Below are positions 50,402 through 56,892 of a stretch of 56,892 nucleotides of DNA, in pieces. Made by a program: the position numbers and the translations under genes. Source of the DNA: BM714 sp964644525 (GTDB lineage Bacteria; Bacillota; Clostridia; Peptostreptococcales; BM714); the NCBI GenBank assembly GCA_964644525.1, contig CAZXWC010000003.1, forward strand, positions 1 through 56,892, in the 5' to 3' direction. Under the pieces are notes generated by a model. That model was not told the DNA's origin. It saw nothing but the letters and a program-made list of their open reading frames with translations, and did no database searches. Position 1 is the stretch's first letter, and each line of letters begins with the position of its first letter.

Positions 50402-52752
50402 TGAAAAAATTCAATCTGCGCCTATACCGTCATATCAGGCAAGCAAAAGGTCAATTTGTCGCAGTTTCGCTGGTAGTTGCTGTTGGAATAATGAGTTATG
50501 TAGCCATTTCCCTTTCTGTAATAGATTTGGAAGTGGGTGCGCAAAGGTATTATGAACTTAACAATTTTCAAGACGTAAGCGTAGAGCTTATGAAAATAAA
50601 TGAATCGGGCATTGAAGGCATAAGACGAATGCCGAGAGTTGAATCCGCCCAGGGAAGAATTTTTTTTAAGGCTCCTCTGGAGGTTGAGGACAAGGACGAA
50701 AAAGTGAACGTAGGCATATCGTCCATACCTGATGCAAAAAACAGAATTAATGATCTGTACATATTAAAAGGGGGATGGATTCAGGACAAGCGAAGAGATG
50801 TGCTGGTTCTGGAGCAGTTTGCTGAGGCGAGGGGAATAGAAGTAGGAGATATGGTCCATCCTCAAATAGGAGGAAAGGATTACGAACTTGAAGTCAAGGG
50901 CATAGCAGGCAGTCCGGAATACATATATTTGATGGAAGACGAACAAAATCTTTTGCCTCAACCTACGAAATACGGAATATTATTTGTTTCAGAAGAATTT
51001 GCTCAACAGGTTTTCGGATATTCAAAGGCATACAACGAAGTTCTTATAAAACTGAAAAATCCAAATGAGGATGGCATATTCAAGGATGAACTTGAAAAAG
51101 AGATTGAAAGATATGGCGTGCAGCGCATAATAAGAAGGGAAGACCACGTCAGCGACCGCATAGTGTCTGAGGAAATAAGGGGAGCAAAACAAATGGCTAA
51201 TGTAATACCACTGCTTTTTCTTGGTGTAGCGGCGGCCATAATAGCCATAATGATTTCGCGCATGGTCAAAAACGACCGAACCTCGATAGGCGTACTCAAG
51301 GCAATAGGCTATAGAAACAGGGATATACTGACACATTATGCAAAACACGCATTTATAATAGGTGCGCTAGGATCTGTAATAGGGGTATTTACGGGCTATC
51401 TGTTTTCAGGGCCTATGGCAAACATGTATCAAGAATTTTACAGGATACCTTTCAAAGTCAGGATATTTTCATGGCAATATCTTGGCATTGGTTTTGCACT
51501 CAGCGCAATATATTGCATAGGAGCGGGGCTTTGGGGAGCCAGAAGCATACTTGGTATTGTGCCGGCAGAATCAATGAGACCGGAGCCTCCTAAGAAAATT
51601 GGAAAGACCTATATTCAAAACATTACTTTCATATGGAAACACATCGGTTTTAGCTGGAAGGTCGTATGGAGGAATGTTTTCAGAAGCAGAAAGAGGTTTA
51701 TCTTCCTTTCGGTCGGCATTGCTGTAACATTTGCTACAGCGCTCATGCCTGCACATATGCTTAATGTTTTTGAGACAATGTTCTATGATCAATATGGAGA
51801 ATTCATGAGAATGGATTATGAAATAGCCTACAATAAGCCGCTATCAGAGCGTTCTGCGATGGAAATAAGTCAGTTGGTGGATGTTACAGACATAGAAGGA
51901 AAGTTGGAGTTTCCATTTGAAATTGAAAATGGATGGAAAAGCAAGGTCGTAAGCGTAGTAGGCCTCAATCCGGACACGGAGTTTTATAATTTGACTGCTT
52001 CTGACGGAGGTGTTCTCAGGCTTTCTCATGATGGAATGCTTATAAGCGAACCAATGGCTTACACGCTGGATGTTGAAAAGGGTGACATTGTAAATTTAAA
52101 GAATTTCATTCCTTTCAAGGACGACATGAGAATCAAGGTTGACGGGGTGGTAAATCAGAGCCTGGGTCTTAATGCATACATGGACATAGCTTTCATGCAA
52201 GAGAGGCTTCTCGACGAAGGCATGATAACAGGAGTGATGATTGATTCTACAGACAGGGTCAAAGAAAAAATGGAAGATGTGAAAAATGTATCGTCAGTCA
52301 ATTCAATAGCAGACTTGAAAAATATCTTCAAGGAGTTCACCAAGCTTACATATGCAGGCCTTTCTGTTTATGCATTGTTTGCAGGAATAATCGGTTTTGC
52401 AATAGTTTATAATTCGACTATGATGAGCATAAATGAGAGAAGGCTCGAATTTTCTTCGCTGCGAATCATGGGATTATCAAAAGAAGAAATCAACAGAATC
52501 GTTTTGAAGGAAAATCTCATTATGACAGCATTCGGTATTGTGCTTGGAATCCCATTGGGAAGGTGGCTCATTGAACTCTTGCAGACTTCTTTTCAAACGG
52601 AGTTTTATACAATGACCGCGCCTATAGAAACGAATTCGTATATATATGCGGCTGCATTGACGGTTTTTTATGTATTGATTGCACAGTATTTCAGTTCGCT
52701 TAAGATTAAGAGATTGGACTTCATCGAAGCGCTTAAGAACAGAATAAGCTAA
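50395..52752 (+). CDS. FtsX-family ABC transporter permease (785 aa)
   Basis: Large permease with an N-terminal anchor (FVAVSLVVAVGIMSYVAISL), an extracytoplasmic domain, a first FtsX block (IPLLFLGVAAAIIAIMISRMVKNDRTSIGVLKAIGYRNRDI), a second anchor and extracytoplasmic domain, and a C-terminal FtsX block (SSLRIMGLSKEEINRIVLKEN). Pore-forming is not typical; such permeases use ATP hydrolysis mechanically (mechanotransmission) to move lipids or peptides or control partners. Start could be ATG 50395 or 50401; both overlap or abut the ATPase gene. Confidence 0.9.
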   Translation: MVMKKFNLRLYRHIRQAKGQFVAVSLVVAVGIMSYVAISLSVIDLEVGAQRYYELNNFQDVSVELMKINESGIEGIRRMPRVESAQGRIFFKAPLEVEDKDEKVNVGISSIPDAKNRINDLYILKGGWIQDKRRDVLVLEQFAEARGIEVGDMVHPQIGGKDYELEVKGIAGSPEYIYLMEDEQNLLPQPTKYGILFVSEEFAQQVFGYSKAYNEVLIKLKNPNEDGIFKDELEKEIERYGVQRIIRREDHVSDRIVSEEIRGAKQMANVIPLLFLGVAAAIIAIMISRMVKNDRTSIGVLKAIGYRNRDILTHYAKHAFIIGALGSVIGVFTGYLFSGPMANMYQEFYRIPFKVRIFSWQYLGIGFALSAIYCIGAGLWGARSILGIVPAESMRPEPPKKIGKTYIQNITFIWKHIGFSWKVVWRNVFRSRKRFIFLSVGIAVTFATALMPAHMLNVFETMFYDQYGEFMRMDYEIAYNKPLSERSAMEISQLVDVTDIEGKLEFPFEIENGWKSKVVSVVGLNPDTEFYNLTASDGGVLRLSHDGMLISEPMAYTLDVEKGDIVNLKNFIPFKDDMRIKVDGVVNQSLGLNAYMDIAFMQERLLDEGMITGVMIDSTDRVKEKMEDVKNVSSVNSIADLKNIFKEFTKLTYAGLSVYALFAGIIGFAIVYNSTMMSINERRLEFSSLRIMGLSKEEINRIVLKENLIMTAFGIVLGIPLGRWLIELLQTSFQTEFYTMTAPIETNSYIYAAALTVFYVLIAQYFSSLKIKRLDFIEALKNRIS

Positions 52753-52762
52753 AGGGGGCAGC

Positions 52763-53992
52763 ATGAGAATTGTAAATAAATTTACGGAAATGTTTAAAAA
52801 CAAAAATAACAAAAAAAAGAATAGAACAAAGAAATGGACGACTTTCGCCATAGCTGTTGCCTTAGTTTCGGCAGGCGGATTTTATTACATGGAGACGCAG
52901 AACAAAGGCCTTCCAGTGGAGGTCACTTCAGTTGAAAAAGGGCAGGTGCTCGAATATGTAGAAGAGATTGCTTACGCTAAATCCGACAATGAGCACATAA
53001 TTTATTCGGACATAAACGGAGTATTGAATGAAGTAAACATAAAGGAAGGGGATACAATAAAAAAAGGGGATATACTTGCAACGATTGAGGGAAAAGATAT
53101 CGATCTCCAGATAAAGAGCTTGACAGCCCAATTAAGCGGCGCGGATGCTTCGGCTTCTTATTCATATGTAGAATCGGCACGGCTGGCAAGGGATGAAGCT
53201 TCTCGGACATTGAGCAACATGGAAAAACTTTACCAAGAGGGCGCGGTAAGCAAGGATGACTTTCTAAAGGCCCGGACAGCTTATGAAGTTGCCCAGCAAG
53301 CCTACGGACAGGCTCTAAGCCAATACAAGAGCGCAAAGGCGCAAAGCCGTACTATAGGCTATGAGATAGACCTTTTGAAGAACAACCGAGACAAATTGAC
53401 AATTACATCGAACGAGGATACACAGGTAACGCTGCTGCACATTAAGGAGGGAGAGTATATAAGTCCGGGAGTGCCGCTTTTCGAGTTGGGAAGCCTTGAA
53501 GAATTACGTTTTGAGGCGGATATACTAGTTAGCGACGTAGGTGATGTAAAAAAGGGACAGACTGTCTTGATTGAAAATGAGGACATAGGCATGCCGGAAA
53601 TAGAAGGACTTGTCGAAAGCATATCGCCAAAAGCCTTCAGCAAGATTTCCGAATTGGGAATAGAACAGAAGAGGGTAAAGGTGGATATGATTTCGGAAAC
53701 ATTTTCGGATAAAATTCGTTTGGGTTATGAAGTTGAAGTAAAGATTATAACCAGGGAAATGAATGACGTGCTGAGAGTTCCGGACAATGCTGTCTTTGAA
53801 ATTAAGGGACAGTTCCATGTGTTTGTTGTTAAAGGAGGTGAAACGGTATTAAATCCAATAGATGTAATTTTTGAAGGTAATGATTATTTTGCCATAGAAA
53901 ACGGAATATCGGAAGGCGACATTGTGGTTCTTTCACCGGGAAACAAATTGGAGCAAGGAATGAAGATATCAATTCTGAACAATAAGGATTAG
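52763..53992 (+). CDS. HlyD/MFP-type efflux adaptor subunit (409 aa)
   Basis: One N-terminal membrane helix (WTTFAIAVALVSAGGFYYM, about residues 26-44), then a lipoyl-like barrel (GVLNEVNIKEGDTIKKGDILATIEGKDID), a coiled-coil hairpin (SARLARDEASRTLSNMEKLYQEGAVSKDDFLKARTAYEVAQ) and beta-barrel domains ending NKLEQGMKISI. Matches periplasmic adaptor proteins used with MacB-type ABC exporters in Gram-positive bacteria. Eleven bp after the permease gene, with AAGGGGG upstream. Confidence 0.9.
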   Translation: MRIVNKFTEMFKNKNNKKKNRTKKWTTFAIAVALVSAGGFYYMETQNKGLPVEVTSVEKGQVLEYVEEIAYAKSDNEHIIYSDINGVLNEVNIKEGDTIKKGDILATIEGKDIDLQIKSLTAQLSGADASASYSYVESARLARDEASRTLSNMEKLYQEGAVSKDDFLKARTAYEVAQQAYGQALSQYKSAKAQSRTIGYEIDLLKNNRDKLTITSNEDTQVTLLHIKEGEYISPGVPLFELGSLEELRFEADILVSDVGDVKKGQTVLIENEDIGMPEIEGLVESISPKAFSKISELGIEQKRVKVDMISETFSDKIRLGYEVEVKIITREMNDVLRVPDNAVFEIKGQFHVFVVKGGETVLNPIDVIFEGNDYFAIENGISEGDIVVLSPGNKLEQGMKISILNNKD

Positions 53993-54049
53993 AATAGATT
54001 GGGAGCAAAAAAATCATAAAAATGAAGTATTAATTCGAGGAGGAAAATT

Positions 54050-54859
54050 ATGACGTATGAAACTTGGTTGATTGTCAAAACTTTTATAATGACGGCCTCA
54101 TTGAAAATTCTAGGGGCGCTTGTCGTATGGTTTGTAGGAGTCTATGCAATCAAATGGTTGATGAAAATAATAAACAGGATTTTGAAAAGAAGCGATTCAG
54201 ACATAACTTTGGTTAAATTTATAAATTCATTCGTAAAAATAGCGCTTAAAATACTGCTAGTAGTTACGATTGTGATTATTTTGGGAGTTCCCAGCACGAG
54301 TTTCATAGCTATTTTGGGAGCAGCAGGACTGGCTATAGGTTTGGCTTTGCAGGGGAGTCTTTCAAATTTTGCCGGCGGAGTACTTATACTTGTTTTCAGA
54401 CCTTTCAATATTGGGGATTATATAGAAGCAGGAGAATTATCAGGTACGGTACAAGCAATACAGATACTTTACACGGTTCTTATAACGCCTGACAATAAAA
54501 GGATAGTAGTACCAAATGGAAATCTTTCAAACAACAGCGTAATGAATTATTCATCTGAAGAAACACGAAGGGTTGATCTGAAATTCGGTGTTTCGTATGA
54601 TGCTGACATAAGTAAGGTTAAGGAGATAGTAACTAAAATATGCGACAGTCACGACCTCATTTTGAAGGAACCGGAACCATTTGTCAGAGTTTTTTCTCAT
54701 GGTGAAAGTTCTGTAGATTTTGTTGTAAGGCCATGGGTTGAAAAAGAAGATTACTGGACTGTTTATTACGATATGCAGGAACTGGTAAAAGAAGCCTTCG
54801 ACAAAAATGGAATCGAAATCCCATATCCGCATATGGATGTGACTATGCTTGGCAAATAA
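54050..54859 (+). CDS. mscS: Small-conductance mechanosensitive channel, MscS family (269 aa)
   Basis: Three N-terminal membrane helices; the pore-lining helix contains AILGAAGLAIGLALQGSLSNFAGGVLIL with the regular Gly/Ala pattern, followed by FRPFNIGDYIEAGELSGTVQAI of the beta domain and ITPDNKRIVVPNGNLSNNSVMNYS. Complete and typical. It opens on hypoosmotic shock. Good GAGGAGG ribosome binding site. A hairpin shortly after the stop may terminate it. Confidence 0.95.
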   Translation: MTYETWLIVKTFIMTASLKILGALVVWFVGVYAIKWLMKIINRILKRSDSDITLVKFINSFVKIALKILLVVTIVIILGVPSTSFIAILGAAGLAIGLALQGSLSNFAGGVLILVFRPFNIGDYIEAGELSGTVQAIQILYTVLITPDNKRIVVPNGNLSNNSVMNYSSEETRRVDLKFGVSYDADISKVKEIVTKICDSHDLILKEPEPFVRVFSHGESSVDFVVRPWVEKEDYWTVYYDMQELVKEAFDKNGIEIPYPHMDVTMLGK

Positions 54860-54867
54860 GGGCATAC

Positions 54868-54896
54868 TTGATAATTTGCTTGTTTTGTGTTAAAAT
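54868..54896 (+). promoter_or_regulatory. Sigma-A promoter of the pantothenate operon leader
   Basis: TTGATA and TAAAAT are spaced by 17 bp. The transcript would start near 54903, about 215 bp before the first start codon. Confidence 0.6.
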
Positions 54897-54897
54897 G

Positions 54898-55065
54898 ACC
54901 GCAGGCGGTATCGAATTCGAGCCGCACTGAAACGGTTTTATTCTACAATTGAATAATAATGAAATTCTGCTCTGAGCCAATGGACCGAGACAGAGGTGAC
55001 AAGATTAATTTGATAAATTCGCCTTTCTATGCAACTGCTTAGGAAGGCTTTTATTGTTTTGTTTT
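54898..55065 (+). ncRNA. Candidate structured leader RNA with terminator, upstream of pan genes
   Basis: A hairpin at 54905-54925 (GCGGU/GCCGC, bulged A, UCG/CGA, loop AAUU) is followed by an AU-rich stretch, a CTCTG/CAGAG stem at 54970-54995, and an intrinsic terminator at 55021-55065 (GCCTTTCTA and TAGGAAGGC, then TTTTATTGTTTTGTTTTG). Promoter, roughly 100-nt folded region, terminator and then biosynthetic genes is the layout of a riboswitch or attenuator. A pan RNA motif upstream of panB genes is known; identity with it could not be confirmed. The first hairpin could instead be the mscS terminator. Confidence 0.5.
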
Positions 55066-55067
55066 GT

Positions 55068-55095
55068 ATGCCCGCCGGTTTAAACCGGCGGGCAT
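55068..55095. terminator. Perfect 28-bp palindrome before the pan genes
   Basis: Arms ATGCCCGCCGGTTT and its exact complement meet without a spacer. TTATT follows. It lies 24 bp before the start codon, so it is either a second terminator or an mRNA hairpin affecting translation. Confidence 0.7.
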
Positions 55096-55119
55096 TTATT
55101 ATAAAAAGGGGATGTTGAA

Positions 55120-55998
55120 ATGAAAATAGGATTTGTAGGCGGTGGAAGAGTCGGTAAAGCTTATGGCAAGTTCTTGAAAAGCCGCGGATATGATGTTTGT
55201 GGATATTTCAGCAGAACGCAGTCTTCTGCAATGGCAGCAGCTTCCTTTGCGGCTACATCCTGGTATGGCAGCATGGAAAAATTGGCGGAAGCCGCCGACA
55301 TTATATTCCTTACTGTAAATGACGACCAGATTCGCTTGGCTGCAGAAAAACTGTCCAATATTGATCCTTCATTGGATGGAAAGATTGTTATACATATGAG
55401 TGGAGCTTTGGCATCCTGCGAACTGGATATTCTTAAAAAGAGAGGTTGCCACATATATTCCCTGCATCCTCTTTTGTCCTTTGCTGAACCCGAAAAAGCA
55501 TGGGAGAGAGTTGAAGACGCTGTATTTTCTGTAGAAGGCGACAGCTCAAAAATGGATACAATGATTCGCTTGCTTAAAGACACGGGATGTTCGTATTTTG
55601 AAATAGAAACAGACAAGAAGGCTCTATACCATGCTGCGGCATGTGTGGCATCGAACTATGTGACGGTCCTTTTGGATTATGCATATTCTTTATATCTGGA
55701 TATGGGGCTTTCAAGAGAAGATGCCGGCAAAGCCCTGTTGCCGCTTGTCAAAGGAACGGTTCAAAACGCTGAGGACGGAGGGCCTGAAAAGACACTTACC
55801 GGACCCATTTCCAGAGGCGATGTAGGTGTAATAAGGCGCCATATGGAAGCATTTGAAAAATCGGCAAAAGATAAAGAGGATTTTTACCGGTTCATGGGGT
55901 TGCAAACGGTTGCTTATGCAAAGCGTTACGGACTCCAACCGGAGGAAAAAATAAATGAAATGACAAAAATATTAAACAGGGGTGAGCTGGATGGCTAA
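55120..55998 (+). CDS. Rossmann-fold DUF2520 protein, probable ketopantoate reductase (292 aa)
   Basis: NAD(P)-binding Rossmann domain at the N-terminus (KIGFVGGGRVGKAYGKFL) followed by IHMSGALASCELDILKKRGCHIYSLHPLLSFA and the helical C-terminal domain with HAAACVASNYVTVLLDYA. These are features of DUF2520 proteins. It is the first gene before panB and panC, with an 8-bp overlap to panB. A DUF2520-like enzyme (PanG) has been reported as an alternative ketopantoate reductase, so this gene probably supplies the step between PanB and PanC. AAAGGGG precedes the ATG. Confidence 0.82.
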   Translation: MKIGFVGGGRVGKAYGKFLKSRGYDVCGYFSRTQSSAMAAASFAATSWYGSMEKLAEAADIIFLTVNDDQIRLAAEKLSNIDPSLDGKIVIHMSGALASCELDILKKRGCHIYSLHPLLSFAEPEKAWERVEDAVFSVEGDSSKMDTMIRLLKDTGCSYFEIETDKKALYHAAACVASNYVTVLLDYAYSLYLDMGLSREDAGKALLPLVKGTVQNAEDGGPEKTLTGPISRGDVGVIRRHMEAFEKSAKDKEDFYRFMGLQTVAYAKRYGLQPEEKINEMTKILNRGELDG

Positions 55999-56824
55999 AA
56001 GGTTTACGGTTAATGATTTTATTGAATCAAAGAAGAATGGAAGAAAGATATCAATGCTTACGGCATATGATTATTCCATGGCAAAATTGCTTGATGAGTC
56101 CGGTGTTGACAGTCTTTTGGTAGGAGACTCTTTGGGTATGGTTGTGCTCGGATATGAAGATACGCTCCAAGTCACAATGGAGGACATGATTCATCATTGC
56201 CGTGCGGTTTCGAGAGGCGTTAAAGGGGCAATGGTCATAGGGGACATGCCTTTTATGAGCTATCATGTAAGCGTAGAGGAAACTGTCAGAAACGCAGGAA
56301 GATTGATAAAAGAAGGCCGGGTCCAATCAGTTAAACTTGAAGGAGGAAGAGAGATAGCCGACAAGATTCGCGCCGTCATTGGAGCCCAAATTCCGGTAGT
56401 TGGCCATTTGGGACTAACCCCACAATCAGTCAACATGTTTGGCGGATTCAAGGTTCAAGGGAAATCTGAGGATGCTGCAAAAAAAATCATAGAAGACGCA
56501 TTGCTTTTGGAAGAAATAGGCGTATTCGCAATAGTTCTTGAATGTGTGCCGGCTGACCTTGCCAAGATAATTTCTGAAAAACTGACAATCCCGACAATTG
56601 GAATCGGAGCAGGTGCGGATTGCGACGGTCAGGTTTTAGTTACCCAGGATATGCTTGGAATGTACAGCGATTTTGTGCCCAAGTTTGCAAAGCAATATGC
56701 ACAGGTAGGCTTGACAATAAAAGAAGCTGTGGCTTCATATGGCGATGAAATAAGGGAAGGCGTCTTCCCGGAGAAAAAGCATACATTCAAGATTGATGCT
56801 TCAATATTGGAAAAGCTTTATTAA
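55991..56824 (+). CDS. panB: 3-methyl-2-oxobutanoate hydroxymethyltransferase (277 aa)
   Basis: First committed enzyme of pantothenate synthesis: transfers a hydroxymethyl group from methylene-tetrahydrofolate to 2-oxoisovalerate. MLTAYDYSMAKLLDESGVDSLLVGDSLGMVVLGYEDT holds the Mg-binding aspartates, VKLEGG and VVGHLGLTPQSVNMFGGFKVQG are conserved, and the catalytic glutamate lies in IVLECVP. Start ATG at 55991 follows GGGGTGAG; an upstream in-frame GTG is inside that site. It overlaps the DUF2520 gene by 8 bp. Confidence 0.97.
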   Translation: MAKRFTVNDFIESKKNGRKISMLTAYDYSMAKLLDESGVDSLLVGDSLGMVVLGYEDTLQVTMEDMIHHCRAVSRGVKGAMVIGDMPFMSYHVSVEETVRNAGRLIKEGRVQSVKLEGGREIADKIRAVIGAQIPVVGHLGLTPQSVNMFGGFKVQGKSEDAAKKIIEDALLLEEIGVFAIVLECVPADLAKIISEKLTIPTIGIGAGADCDGQVLVTQDMLGMYSDFVPKFAKQYAQVGLTIKEAVASYGDEIREGVFPEKKHTFKIDASILEKLY

Positions 56825-56836
56825 GGAGGATTTTCA

Positions 56837-56892
56837 GTGGATACAGTAAAAAAGATAGATGTGCTTCGAAGCCGCTTGAAAGAAGCGATAAA
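56837..56892 (+). CDS. panC: Pantothenate synthetase, 5' fragment (partial)
   Basis: Begins with GTG at 56837, behind AAGGAGGA, 12 bp after panB. The 18 codons visible read MDTVKKIDVLRSRLKEAI, which fits the PanC N-terminus (an I/V-LR-x-L pattern before the ATP-binding HxGH motif). The identity rests partly on position after panB. The gene continues beyond the window. Confidence 0.75.
   Translation, partial: MDTVKKIDVLRSRLKEAI

Overview
The window reads as a chromosomal segment of an anaerobic, amino-acid-fermenting member of the Clostridia. The evidence is a Stickland-type 2-amino-4-oxopentanoate thiolase, a four-subunit 2-oxoacid:ferredoxin oxidoreductase, rubredoxin, SLH surface proteins, ECF vitamin uptake, a T-box leader, ClpP/ClpX/Lon organised as in Firmicutes, and strong AGGAGG-type ribosome binding sites. 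The exact genus cannot be fixed from the sequence alone. No rRNA, tRNA, IS element, phage gene or CRISPR array was seen; almost all genes lie on the + strand in tight operons.

Region by region. 1-3500: tail of an Nramp-type metal transporter, a beta-type glutamine synthetase, and a divergent OFA-type MFS transporter. 3.5-10.3 kb: a sensor kinase with a solute-binding-protein sensor domain plus a sigma-54 response regulator, followed by ortAB and an NhaC-type transporter, each with its own well-formed -24/-12 promoter; this looks like a ligand-controlled amino acid catabolic regulon. 10.4-13 kb: korDABC. 13.1-19 kb: a LytS/LytR-type two-component system, madLM (malonate-type transporter), a metallo-beta-lactamase-fold protein and a family III CoA-transferase. 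19.1-29.8 kb: a cobalamin riboswitch with terminator, then a DUF4430 lipoprotein, a complete ECF transporter (T, fused A-A', S) and two SLH-anchored proteins with alpha/alpha-toroid modules, the larger one also carrying DUF4430. This combination matches the two-domain plan of animal transcobalamin and suggests a surface corrinoid capture and uptake system; it is the most interesting block of the window.

30-39.6 kb: diguanylate cyclase, EamA transporter, flavodoxin, glutamate racemase, an ammonium transporter preceded by a sigma-A promoter and a T-box whose specifier loop contains overlapping Glu and Asn codons, a small protein with an ArsA-type ATPase, a DUF523/DUF1722 protein, and zinc/manganese-type ABC genes lacking a binding protein. 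39.6-46.2 kb: tig-clpP-clpX-lon-engB protein quality control. 46.2-54.9 kb: EamA transporter, rubredoxin, M29 aminopeptidase, GNAT, an ABC/FtsX/HlyD export system and MscS. 54.9 kb to the end: a terminator-containing leader and the pantothenate genes (a DUF2520 protein, panB, start of panC).
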